A DNA stretch of 40,861 nt. It comes from an uncultured Flavobacterium sp. (GTDB taxonomy: Bacteria; Bacteroidota; Bacteroidia; Flavobacteriales; Flavobacteriaceae). Below are positions 1 to 9,800 of the stretch, in pieces (the first letter of the stretch is position 1; every line of letters begins with the position of its first letter). Where the stretch lies: assembly GCA_937773775.1 (NCBI GenBank), contig CALJVL010000019.1:1-40861 (forward strand), written 5' to 3'. The position numbers were made by a program, and so were the translations under genes. The notes below the pieces were generated by a model. That model saw only the letters and a list, made by a program, of their open reading frames with translations, made no database searches and was not told where the DNA came from.

Positions 1-671
1 CAAAAGAGATGCTCGATGATGAAAAAGTAAAAGTATGCATCCATTTGGCTTCTCTTGCTCCCACTAGCAGCAATATGCAACTATGGGAGTTTTACCATAT
101 CACTTCAACAGAAATACTTTCCAAACTCAACGGAGCCTGCTTCAATCAGAGTGCGGCAAAAACTGCCCAACAAATGGTAGTAGTGGTCGCCAGAAAAGAT
201 TTATGGAAAAAAAGGGTACGATCCAATATCGAATTTTTAAAATCACAGTATGGTGATAAGCCAAGTTCTGAATACACTAAAAGAGAAAAGTTTGCACTGA
301 ATTATTATCAAAAGATAGTTCCAACACTATACTTTGATTTTATTGGAATATTGGGAGCACTAAAATATGTTTCTTTCCAGGCTATTGGGATATTCAAACC
401 TATTTACCGTGAAGCGAGACAAAGTGACATGCGCATTGTGGCTCAAAAAAGTGCAGCACTTGCAGCTCAAAATTTCATGATCAGTATGGCTGCAATTAAT
501 TATGATACTTGTCCGATGGAAGGTTTTGACTCTTTAATGGTAAAAAAGACATTAAAACTACCCTATACTTCAGAAATAAACATGATTATAGCTTGCGGAG
601 TTCGAGATGAAAAAGGCATTTACGGACAACGATTTCGAGTACCATTAGAAGAAGTTTATCATAAAATTTAA
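1..671 (+). CDS. nitroreductase family protein, 5' end cut off by the window
   Basis: This is the C-terminal part of an FMN-dependent nitroreductase-family oxidoreductase, which would reduce nitro groups, quinones or similar acceptors with NAD(P)H in the cytoplasm. The segment LAPTSSNMQLWEF matches the family's early FMN-binding stretch (S-P-S-xx-N-x-Q-P-W type, with L where P is usual). MAAINYDTCPMEGFD followed by a C-terminal IIACGVRDEKG segment matches the later conserved region (GLxxCpmeGfd, then the GxR element). The frame stays open from the first ATG at 9 back to the window edge, and the family's N-terminal R/Y-x-x-R-x-Y/F helix is missing. The true start therefore lies upstream and the ATG at 9 is probably internal. 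Thirty bases separate it from the next gene, so the two may be co-transcribed. The physiological substrate is unknown. Confidence 0.8.
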   Translation, partial: KEMLDDEKVKVCIHLASLAPTSSNMQLWEFYHITSTEILSKLNGACFNQSAAKTAQQMVVVVARKDLWKKRVRSNIEFLKSQYGDKPSSEYTKREKFALNYYQKIVPTLYFDFIGILGALKYVSFQAIGIFKPIYREARQSDMRIVAQKSAALAAQNFMISMAAINYDTCPMEGFDSLMVKKTLKLPYTSEINMIIACGVRDEKGIYGQRFRVPLEEVYHKI

Positions 672-701
672 AACCAAGTCAACTAATTTTAACAACCAGA
701 A

Positions 702-1493
702 ATGAATTTACAAAAAAATAGAATTGAAGAAGTAAAAGCAAATGGATATCAATTGGATTTCGCCAACGTTTTCAACCTTGCATTCGAAAATTACAAAAAA
801 ATAGCGCTTTACGCGGGTTCAATGATTTTAGTATTCAGCGTTATCATTTTTGCGATAATTGCTGCAATAATAATCTCGATCTTTGGAATCACTGCATTAA
901 CCACGATGTTAAATCCTGAAAATTTAAAAGCCGAAACGACCTCAGAAAACTTCTTGTTAATTTCCATGCTTGGCGGGATTTTATTAGCCTGTTTAGTAAG
1001 TCCTTTTACAGCAGGTCTTATAAAAATGGCTTATTGTGCGGAAAGAGACGAGGAATTTCATTTTTCCAGCATTTTTGAATATTATAACGCACCCTATTTT
1101 AAAGAACTGTTTATTGCCACATTACTTATTACTTCACTTAGTTCCGCGGTGGCTACAGCACTAAGTTACGCTGAAATAGAGTTAATTGGGTCATTAATAA
1201 ATTACATAGTATCATTTTTCACAATGTTGACCATTCCCCTTATTATTTTTGGCGATTTAAAAGCTACAGATGCCATCAGTTCCAGTATTACTATTGTTTT
1301 AAAGAACCCATTAGTACTATTGGGCCTTACACTTGTTGCAGGCCTAGCTTCTATTGTAGGGTTTATTGGTTGCTGTATCGGAATATTTTTTACTCTTCCA
1401 TTTGTGTACTCCATGTATTATGCCATATATAACGAGATAATAGGGTTTACTGCTGAAGACGAAAGTCAGGGACGTGAAAACTCCCAAAATTAA
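702..1493 (+). CDS. multi-pass inner-membrane protein of unknown function
   Basis: I do not recognise a specific function. The 263-residue protein has a short charged N-terminus (about 40 residues) followed by five or six hydrophobic segments, at roughly residues 35-65, 83-107, 140-160, 167-185 and 198-240. The last is a long Gly-rich stretch ending in LPFVYSMYYAIY. The C-terminal tail is short and acidic. This layout resembles the loosely defined DUF975/YciC-like membrane families, but that is only a resemblance by eye. It starts 30 bases after the nitroreductase stop and is followed by a strong terminator at 1544-1604, so it is probably the last gene of that transcript. Confidence 0.7.
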   Translation: MNLQKNRIEEVKANGYQLDFANVFNLAFENYKKIALYAGSMILVFSVIIFAIIAAIIISIFGITALTTMLNPENLKAETTSENFLLISMLGGILLACLVSPFTAGLIKMAYCAERDEEFHFSSIFEYYNAPYFKELFIATLLITSLSSAVATALSYAEIELIGSLINYIVSFFTMLTIPLIIFGDLKATDAISSSITIVLKNPLVLLGLTLVAGLASIVGFIGCCIGIFFTLPFVYSMYYAIYNEIIGFTAEDESQGRENSQN

Positions 1494-1543
1494 TTCAAAA
1501 CAGCAACTAAAAATATCATAACATAATTATTTTAGCGCTTTTT

Positions 1544-1604
1544 ACATAATAAATCCCAATTAAATATGATTTTTTAATTGGGGTTTATTATGTATTTTTT
1601 TTTA
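1544..1604 (+). terminator. Rho-independent terminator after the membrane protein gene
   Basis: A long inverted repeat (arms about 1544-1564 and 1573-1593, one mismatch) is followed by a run of T from 1594. It lies 50 bases after the stop at 1493 and ends the upstream two-gene transcript. Confidence 0.75.
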
Positions 1605-1670
1605 AATTTTGATAAATTTACTGATAAAAAAATGATGGTAGCTTTTAAGTTTGCTAAATAATTCAATATT

Positions 1671-2089
1671 ATGAAAAATACAAATCAACTTGGTATATGG
1701 ATGGATGATTCTGTTGCTTATTTAATGGAGTTTACAACAAACTTTTTTGAAGTTAAAACAATTCTGTGTGAATTTCCAATAGATGAAGAAAAAGTGAACA
1801 ATCTAAGAAGACCGACTCAATAAGTAGTATTAAAACATCTGCTTTAAATAAATATCATAACAAAATTGGTCGGGCTATAATATAATATGATAAAATAATT
1901 CTTTTTGGCCCTTCAGACGCCAAAATAGATTTTTTTGACTTTTTATGTGAAGATGATCGTTTTTTAAAATTAAAAATAGAGATAAAGGATGCCGATAAAA
2001 TGGATGTAAATCAACAACACGCATTTATAAAAGATTACTTCGGGATAAGATTAATATCCCAACCAACAGTCAGTATACATACTCCGTGA
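1671..2089 (+). pseudogene. decayed small eRF1-like ('translational machinery'/baeRF-type) gene
   Basis: An ATG at 1671 opens a 50-residue frame beginning MKNTNQLGIWMDDSVAYLME and closed by TAA at 1821. A second frame then continues the same protein: YDKIILFGPSDAK (from 1886) and DKMDVNQQHAFIKDYF (to about 2040). From memory this order (GIWMDHSxA at the N-terminus, then YD-x-V-I-L-F-G-P-T-D-A-K, then DKMTENQQHAFVxxYF) is that of a roughly 125-residue protein family common in Flavobacteriaceae. The gene is broken by a frame change near 1785-1793, an in-frame TAA at 1883-1885 and a probable extra G near 2042-2044. Without that G the protein would end at YFG with TAA at 2046-2048; as read, the frame runs to TGA at 2087-2089. 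The full-length normal gene is the alternative if the sequence contains errors, but at least one stop needs a substitution. Confidence 0.6.
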
Positions 2090-2364
2090 CTCTATATAAT
2101 TATCGATTTCACAGCAAAAAACAATTAGAAAGCCTTATAAATACCCCATTTTACATATAAGGTTGTAGGCATGAGCTAACCGTTTTGCATTTAACGAAAC
2201 GCCCCTAGTACCGGTCTCGTTTTTATAGCGAATTAAAAAGAACTACCGTCTTATATTTAAAACAAAGTCAATCAATCAAAAGCAGATCGGAAAAATTAGC
2301 AGTATCTTCGCGCCAACTTAAGGAAGTAAGCAAAATAATTATGTTTACTTCATAAACATAATTT
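2090..2364. other. intergenic region, no gene seen
   Basis: This is the spacer between the decayed eRF1-like gene and the helicase. I see no convincing ORF or RNA gene. A weak box TATCTTCG near 2311 resembles the Bacteroidota -7 element (TAnnTTTG) but has no clear upstream TTG, so it is not called as a promoter. Confidence 0.4.
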
Positions 2365-3646
2365 ATGTCATTCAACTCATTAGGCTTATCTGATGCTTTA
2401 TTAAAAGCCATCAGTAAAAAAGGATACACAACACCTTCTCCAATACAACAAAAAGCGATTCCACCAATATTAGAAGGTAAAGATGTCTTAGCCTCTGCAC
2501 AAACAGGAACAGGAAAAACAGCTGGTTTCACACTTCCTATATTACAAATATTAGCGCAAGGAAAACACTTAAGTCAAAGACCCATTCGTGCCTTGATATT
2601 AACACCGACAAGGGAATTAGCAGCTCAAATACTTGCTAATATAAAAGAATACGGTGAGTTTTTAGATTTACGTAGCACAGTAATTTTTGGGGGTGTTAAT
2701 CAAAATCCACAAGTCGCCCAATTGCGTCAAGGTATCGATATCTTAGTTGCAACTCCCGGTCGACTAATCGATTTGCAAAATCAGGGTTTAATATCGCTTT
2801 CAAAAGTTGAAATCTTAGTCTTGGATGAAGCAGACCGTATGCTGGATATGGGGTTCTTGAGGGACATTGAGCGTATTATGAAAGTATTACCTCCGAAAAG
2901 GCAAAACTTGATGTTTTCGGCAACCTTTTCCAGAGATATTAAGAAGTTGGCGATGGGTATTTTAAACAAACCAGTCCAAGTTGAAGCTACACCAGAAAAT
3001 ACCACAGTAGAAGCTATCATTCAGAAAGTATATCCTTGTGCAAAAGAGAAAAAAACAGAATTAATTATTAAACTTATTACTGAAGGAAACTGGCAACAGA
3101 TTTTAGTTTTTACACGTACCAAGCAAGGTGCCAATAAACTTACTGAAAGTATGATTAGCTCTGGAATTAAGGCAGCAGCCATTCACGGTAATAAAGGTCA
3201 AGGGGCACGAACAAAAGCCTTAGCTGGTTTTAAAAACGGAAGCCTCACCGCTTTAGTCGCAACAGATATTGCAGCTAGAGGTTTAGATATTCCATTATTG
3301 CCACACGTCGTTAATTTTGAATTACCTAATATTCCAGAAGATTACGTTCACCGTATTGGTAGAACTGGAAGAGCTGGAGCAAGTGGGGAAGCTATTTCTT
3401 TATTTAGTCCAGACGAAACTGTTTTTTTTACGCGATATAGAAAAGTTGGTTGGATTGAAAATTCCCACCGAAAATATCATAGGTTTTGAACCAGACCCAA
3501 AAGCGTCAACTCAACCTATTAAGCAAGGTCAAGGTAGGCCACAGAGAAGTTCAAACCCACGGAAGTCAAGTACTGATAATTCTAGTAGAAGCGGAAATAA
3601 TAGCTTTGGTCCTAGACGTCCAAATCAGAATAATGACAGACGCTAA
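2365..3646 (+). CDS. DEAD-box ATP-dependent RNA helicase (RhlE-like), frameshifted near the C-terminus
   Basis: This is an RNA-unwinding ATPase of the DEAD-box family, acting on structured RNA or ribosome assembly intermediates in the cytoplasm. All motifs are in order: Q motif around residues 24-29, motif I AQTGTGKT (45-52), Ia PTRELAAQ, Ib TPGRL, II DEAD (154-157), [27 protein letters not shown], and [12 protein letters not shown]. As read, the frame stops at 3489 after 374 residues. The real continuation, [20 protein letters not shown] and an Arg/Asn/Ser-rich basic tail, lies in the next frame up to 3646. Removing one T from the eight-T run at 3422-3429 restores a single 426-residue protein. 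The helicase core is intact either way; only the tail typical of RhlE/CsdA-type helicases is affected. A terminator follows at 3688. Confidence 0.85.
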
Positions 3647-3687
3647 AGTAATTGATAGCCAAAATTATATGAATAAACGATTCAAGA

Positions 3688-3716
3688 ATCCTTTACTTCA
3701 AGTAAAGGATTTTTCT
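3688..3716 (+). terminator. Rho-independent terminator after the helicase gene
   Basis: A perfect inverted repeat (arms 3688-3698 and 3700-3710 around a single C) is followed by T-rich sequence. It lies 42 bases after the restored helicase stop at 3646, which supports that stop rather than the one at 3489. Confidence 0.75.
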
Positions 3717-3776
3717 GTTTAAGAATTAACTACTATAAATTTGGTGTTTTTTATTTCTATCTTGATTAAGAATCCA

Positions 3777-5312
3777 TCACCCCAACCATCCATCACGATC
3801 CAAACTTCGATATTGAATTGCTTCGGCAATATGCGATGAAATAACAGTTGGCGCGGCATCTAAATCGGCTATCGTACGTGCTACCTTCAAAATCCTATCA
3901 TAGGCCCTGGCAGAAAGATTCAACCGTTCCATAGCAGTTTTCAGTAACTTTTTTGAAACATCGTCAAGAGCACAATATTCCCTGATGTGCTTGGTATTCA
4001 TTTGAGCATTATAATGGATATTTTCCATTTGCACAAAACGTTCCGACTGGATTTCGCGAGCTGCTGTAACTCTTTTTCTAATATCGACGCTGCTTTCGGC
4101 TTTTTGGTCTTCTGATAATTTTTCGAAAGGAACTGGGGTAACCTCAATATGAATGTCAATCCGATCTAATAATGGACCCGAGATTTTACTCAAATAACGT
4201 TGCATTTCATGTGGAGAAGAAGTTTGAGGGGAGTCGGGATCATTAAAAAAACCGCTTGGACTAGGGTTCATACTGGCAACTAGCATAAAGGAAGACGGAT
4301 AGGTAACCGTAAACTTAGCCCTCGAAATTGTCACTTCCCTATCCTCTAATGGCTGCCTCATAACCTCCAGTACATCACGCTTGAATTCTGGTAATTCATC
4401 GAGGAACAATACGCCATTATGAGCCATCGATATCTCACCGGGTTGCGGGTAGCTCCCACCTCCCACTAACGCAACATTTGAAATCGTATGATGCGGACTC
4501 CTAAAAGGGCGTTGGTTCATCAATCCTACCTCTTTGAGCTTTCCCGCCACACTATGTATTTTTGTGGTTTCTAAAGCTTCCCGTAAAGTCATGGGAGGTA
4601 AAATACTAGGCAAGCGTTTGGCCAACATCGTTTTTCCGGCCCCAGGAGGCCCAATGAGAATGATATTATGGCCTCCTGCCGCCGCTATTTCCATACAGCG
4701 CTTTATAGACTCCTGGCCTTTCACGTCCGAAAAATCAAACTCTGGAAAATCTAAATCTTTATAAAATTCAGCTCTGGTATCGATTGTTGTTGGTTCTAAA
4801 TTTGCTTTGCCTTCCAGAAAATCAATCACTTCCTGTACATTATCAACTCCATAAACATCGAGTCCAGCCACTATTGCAGCCTCTTTTACATTTTGTTTTG
4901 GGAGAAAAAATCCTTTGAACCCTTCCTCTTTTGCCTTAATTGCAATAGGCAAAGCCCCCCGTATGGGTTGTAGACTACCATCGAGAGAAAGCTCTCCCAT
5001 AATCATATATTTTTCAAGATCTTTGGCTTCAATTTGTTGTGAGGCTACTAGAATACCTATAGTTAAAGTTAAGTCATAGGCAGATCCCTCTTTGCGTAAA
5101 TCAGCGGGAGCCATATTGATGGTTATTTTTTTACCAGGCATGCTGTATCCATTATTCTTTAGGGCAGCTGCAATTCTATAGCTGCTTTCTTTGATGGCAT
5201 TATCTGGCAAACCAACTAAATGATAGCCAATCCCTTTATCAATATTCACTTCAACTGTAATTGTTGTGGCTTCCACTCCAAATACAGCGCTTCCAAAAAC
5301 TTTAACTAGCAT
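3777..5312 (-). CDS. YifB/ComM family Mg-chelatase-like AAA+ ATPase
   Basis: This is a complete 511-residue protein of the YifB/ComM family, hexameric AAA+ helicases that in naturally transformable bacteria extend branch migration during recombination of incoming DNA. The N-terminal part (residues 1-170, starting MLVKVFGSAVFGVEA) is the Lon-protease-like fold domain of the family. A Mg-chelatase-type AAA+ core follows, with Walker A GPPGAGKT and Walker B VLFLDELPEF, and the C-terminal domain carries the LSARAYDRILKVARTIADL motif. Length and order match the family. The start is the ATG complementary to 5310-5312. It is a single-gene unit convergent with the helicase. No competence gene is nearby, so a role in DNA uptake is inference from the family only. 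Confidence 0.92.
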   Translation of the reverse strand: MLVKVFGSAVFGVEATTITVEVNIDKGIGYHLVGLPDNAIKESSYRIAAALKNNGYSMPGKKITINMAPADLRKEGSAYDLTLTIGILVASQQIEAKDLEKYMIMGELSLDGSLQPIRGALPIAIKAKEEGFKGFFLPKQNVKEAAIVAGLDVYGVDNVQEVIDFLEGKANLEPTTIDTRAEFYKDLDFPEFDFSDVKGQESIKRCMEIAAAGGHNIILIGPPGAGKTMLAKRLPSILPPMTLREALETTKIHSVAGKLKEVGLMNQRPFRSPHHTISNVALVGGGSYPQPGEISMAHNGVLFLDELPEFKRDVLEVMRQPLEDREVTISRAKFTVTYPSSFMLVASMNPSPSGFFNDPDSPQTSSPHEMQRYLSKISGPLLDRIDIHIEVTPVPFEKLSEDQKAESSVDIRKRVTAAREIQSERFVQMENIHYNAQMNTKHIREYCALDDVSKKLLKTAMERLNLSARAYDRILKVARTIADLDAAPTVISSHIAEAIQYRSLDRDGWLG

Positions 5313-5440
5313 GTGCGATTATTTTTACTAAAAATAAACAATTTTAATATACGAATGAATACTTTATAATTTATTTAAAATCAGAAGTATATTCCGTTTT
5401 TATATTTTCAATGCTTCTAAAGTATTTCAGTTTTTGCCAT

Positions 5441-5476
5441 AAAAAAAGGAGCTATGCTTGACTCGCATAACTCCTT
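5441..5476 (-). terminator. Rho-independent terminator after susD
   Basis: Read on the minus strand, a stem (arms about 5467-5476 and 5448-5457, one mismatch, 9-base loop) is followed by seven U from the A-run at 5441-5447. It sits 23 bases beyond the susD stop. Confidence 0.75.
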
Positions 5477-5498
5477 GTAGAAAGTAAACTAAATTTAT

Positions 5499-6854
5499 TT
5501 AATAGCCATCATTCTGGATCAAGTTCTTATTTACATCCATCTCTCTAAGAGGAATAGGCAAAATTAAATTATTGGCATTATAAGGAAGAGATCCAATATT
5601 TTGCTGTAATCGTTTTGCATCAAATAAAGCAAATCCTTCAAAAGACAACTCTCTTTTTCTTTCCATCAGAATAATAGCTAAATCAATAGTTAGAAATTGA
5701 GTTGCACCAGAGCGTTTACGTAACATATTAATATCATTAACTGGAGAAAGTCCTATAATAGTTCCTAATCTAGAATTAGATTCAGCCCGTATCAAATACA
5801 TTTCTGCTAAACGGAGCAGGGGAATATTTGCAAATTGGCTTTTCCATTTTGTTGTACACCAGTAATCCGCTTCATAAAAGAAACCAGCTCTCTCATCATT
5901 AGCATCATCATAAATATCCCAATGTTGCGTTTCAATATTAATATCTGGGTTTCCTGAACGGCCTCCAAAATCAGAACCAGCCCAAAACACATTGAAGTCA
6001 TTAGTATCTGCATCCTGACTCGTCACTTGCCAAGCAAATAAATCTTCAGATGAATTTTCTGAATTATTAAATGCTTTTGCAAAACTAGTTGTTAATGTTG
6101 CTCCACTATCATTAATGACAATATTTGCCATGTTACGAGCATTTACATAATCCCCTTTTTCCAAATACACTCGGGCGAGAAGTGCAGCCGCACTGTATTT
6201 TGTTGCAAAAATATCATTGGTTGCCGGTAACAAAGTATACGCATCATTTAGATCAGCAATAACCTGAGTATATACCTCCTCTAAAGTATTTCTCGCTGGA
6301 AACTCAATCTGACTAGGATTTAATACCGCCTTTAGCACAATAGGAACTCCAAGCTGACTGTTTACCTCTCCCGACACATAAGGTTTAGAAAATAATCTTG
6401 CCATATCGAAATAAGCCAAACCTCGGAGGAATTTTGCTTCCCCTTCCGTAACATCTTTATCCGATGCATCACTAATTACTGCTAAATTATCAAGCACAAT
6501 ATTAGCATGATTACTAATTTCATAACCGTTTAGCCAAATATCTGCAACAAAGCTATTATCTGTCACGATCGCTTTCTCATTATATTCACCTGGTTGAACA
6601 TAAGTTCCGTTCCAATAAATATCACCATCATTAGCAATTAATTCCGAAGCTAATGCAATCCCGCCGCCATAACTCAAATTAGATCGGGCAACGCCATAAG
6701 CATTAATTAAAATCTTATGAACATTAGCTACAGTTTTAACAGCGTCATCTGCTGATATCTCCTGTTCCGGTTTGATATTTAAGTTGTCATCACACCCCAC
6801 AACAAATAGAGTAAGGAATGATATTAAAATTGTTGTGTATTTATATTTTTTCAT
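5499..6854 (-). CDS. RagB/SusD family nutrient-binding outer-membrane lipoprotein
   Basis: SusD-like proteins sit on the cell surface as a lid on their SusC partner and bind the imported ligand. The 451-residue product starts with a lipoprotein signal peptide (MKKYKYTT, hydrophobic core, lipobox LFVVGC, then acidic DDN, which would favour surface export). TPR-like helices follow, with the family's AKFLRGLAYFDMARLF and LLARVYLEKGDYVNARNMA segments. Near the C-terminus are LRLAEMYLIRAES and ERKRELSFEGFALFDAKRL, both typical SusD motifs. It lies 11 bases downstream of susC in the same operon. At 451 residues it is on the short side for the family, which often exceeds 500. The ligand is unknown; neighbouring peptidases suggest a peptide or amide substrate, which is inference. 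Confidence 0.93.
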   Translation of the reverse strand: MKKYKYTTILISFLTLFVVGCDDNLNIKPEQEISADDAVKTVANVHKILINAYGVARSNLSYGGGIALASELIANDGDIYWNGTYVQPGEYNEKAIVTDNSFVADIWLNGYEISNHANIVLDNLAVISDASDKDVTEGEAKFLRGLAYFDMARLFSKPYVSGEVNSQLGVPIVLKAVLNPSQIEFPARNTLEEVYTQVIADLNDAYTLLPATNDIFATKYSAAALLARVYLEKGDYVNARNMANIVINDSGATLTTSFAKAFNNSENSSEDLFAWQVTSQDADTNDFNVFWAGSDFGGRSGNPDINIETQHWDIYDDANDERAGFFYEADYWCTTKWKSQFANIPLLRLAEMYLIRAESNSRLGTIIGLSPVNDINMLRKRSGATQFLTIDLAIILMERKRELSFEGFALFDAKRLQQNIGSLPYNANNLILPIPLREMDVNKNLIQNDGY

Positions 6855-6865
6855 AAATGTTTTAT

Positions 6866-9800
6866 TTATAGGTCAATATTTAATCCAATAGTGATTGTTT
6901 TAGCAGGAGGTGCTGAATAAAATGTAATTCCTTTTTGAATATTAGAATCTCCATTATTATCATAAGAAGCCTCTGGATCGTATCCGCTATAGTTCGTGAA
7001 AGTTAGAAGGTTGACTCCAGTTAAATAGAGTCGAACTCTGTCCAAAGCAATTTTTTGCGTAAATGTTCTGGGAAACGTATATCCTAACGATAAGTTTCTT
7101 AATCGAACAAAGTCAGTTTTTTCTAGATAACGTGTTGATGCTTGTTGTCCATTTGTGGAATATAATCTGGCTTGAGGCACATTTGTAATATCCCCAGGAT
7201 TTTGCCATCTGTTTAACTGATCCGTTGTTTGGTTGTCCTCATATCTCATATTCCCTGACTGAAATTTCCCACCTTCATTATACATAGAAGATCCCCATTC
7301 ACCTTGAAAAGTAAATGAAAAATCAAAATTCTTAAATGATACCGTATTGGTCATACCTGCCATAAATGTAGGATAAGGACTTCCTGAAATGATTCTTTGT
7401 GCTTGATTAAAATTATTAGTAGTAGTTTTATCTAAAGTACCATCCGCTTTTTCAGTATTTAGATAAAATAAAGCATCTCCATTTGCGGGGTCAACTCCAG
7501 CATACTCAACTAAATAAAAGGATGAAATGGTTTCGCCTACTCTGACAATATTTCTTGATGCAACAATATCACCACCGGGCAAATCGGTTACCTTATTATC
7601 TAAAGTTGATAAGTTTAAAGAAGTTTTCCAAGTAAGGTTATCTGTTTGAATGTTTGTTGTATTTAGTACAAACTCAAATCCCTTATTAGTTAGCGAGCCT
7701 ACGTTACGAGTTAAAGTACTCCATCCAGAAGTTCCTGGAATAGGTTCGTTTAATAAAAGATCATTTGTTTTTTTAACATAATAATCTATTCCACCACTCA
7801 ATCTGTTGTTTAATAATGCAAAATCTAAACCCATATCAAATTGATTGGTTCTTTCCCATTTCAAATCTTGATTGGCCAATTGAATTGGAGTAATTGCAGA
7901 ACGTTGATTATAGGCTGACCCTCCAAAAAGACCCAAACTGGCAAAGTTACCAATACCCGCATTTCCCGTTACTCCAAAACTTCCTCTCAATTTTAATAAG
8001 TTGATAACACCGCTATCTTTCATAAAATCTTCTTCTGAAATAATCCAACCTGCAGAAGCAGCTGGGAACACTCCATATCGGTTTGCTGCTCCAAAACGAG
8101 AAGAACCATCATAACGCAAACTCCCTTTTAAGAGATATTTATCCATAAAGGAAAAAGTGGCTCTACCAAAATAGGAAAGAAAGTTGTACTTCGTTCTACT
8201 GGAAGATCCTGCTGTTATCTCAGAGGCACTTTCTACGGTTTGCAACTCATCTGATGGAAAACCAGTCCCGGCAACGTATTGTCTGCTTCGGGAACTTTCT
8301 TCAAAGCTCATTCCTCCCACAAACTCTAAATCGTAATCTTCATTAAATGTTTTAGCATATGTAAAATAATTGTTTATGCTGTATTTATCAGACTGAACCG
8401 CATTAGCATCAGCATATCCATTAGTAGAAGCAGATTCTGTTAAGCTACCCGAAAAATATTCTTCAGTTTGATTATTATTATCGTAACCTAACTCAGTTCT
8501 AAACTTTAAATCAGGCACAATTTTATACTCTAAATAACTATTCATTAATGTTCTAAAAATATTCACACCCCAATTTCCATTGTATTCCTGTGTCAAAAAA
8601 TTATAATAAATAGTGGACTCATTATTAGGAGTTAATCCATCGTCTAAATAAGCGGGAGATAAAGGGGACTGAGCTATTGCTTGTAATGGAGTTGCGAAAG
8701 AATTATCTGCTCCAATTCTTGCAATTTTCGTTTTACTCAAACTAGTATTAAGCCCCACCCTTAATTTATCAGAAACTTTATGATCTAAATTTCCTCTAAA
8801 AGAATATCGCTCTAAACTGTTCCCTCTAATAATTCCCTGAGTGTTATTATACCCACCCGAAAGAAAAAAAACGGTTTTTTCATCACCTCCAGAGATAGAG
8901 AAAGTATGATCTTGAACAGAACCTTTTACCAAGGCCAAATCTTGCCAATCAGTATCTACTGCGCCATTTCTCCAGTCTTTTCCATTAGACATATTATCAA
9001 ATTGTTCTTCGGCCCACGGGATATCTTCAACACCGTATGAGTTGACGTCCGCTTCTGTAAAAAGTTCTACGTATTGTTCTGCATTTAACCAACTTAGTTT
9101 ATTAGTGGCTTCACTCCATCCTGATGAAGTGTTTAAAGAGATCTTTGTTTTTCCTGATTTTCCTTGTTTGGTTGTAATTAAAATAACTCCGTTTGTACCT
9201 CTAGCCCCGTAAATAGCAGCTGAAGATGCATCTTTTAATATTTGGATCGATTCGATATCATTAGGATTTAAGGAAATTAACGGATTAATAGGAGCTGCAC
9301 CCGTACTTTCATTATCATTTATTAATGGTAATCCATCAATTACATACAGAGGTTCTTGTGAAGACGAGATACTAGAGATACCTCTAATTCTTACTTTTAC
9401 TCCACCTTCAACTTTTCCATTTATTTGAGTGATTTGAACTCCCGCTGCCTTCCCAACAAGAGCATTCTGCATATTTGCGACGGGAATTTGATTTATTTGG
9501 TCCGACGAAATAGATGCGATGTTGTCAGTTATTTTACGTTTAGATTGTTTACCAAAACCAATTACTACAACTTCTTTTAACTCTGCAGAATCTACTTTTA
9601 AAATTAAATTTATAGTACTTTTCCCTGCTACACTGACTTCTTGAGTTTTTAACCCAATGTAACTAAATATCAAAATGGCATTCGAGCCAATACTTTTGAT
9701 GGTGAACTTTCCATCCATATCTGTTTGCACGCCATTAGTTGTTCCTTTAACTAAAATGGAGGCCCCTGGAAGAGGACCATTAGAGTCTGATACTGTACCT

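Noticed and set aside
2160..2235. Possible terminator or small RNA before the helicase gene
   Set aside because: AACGA/TCGTT-type arms are five bases long with a 19-base loop; too weak to support.
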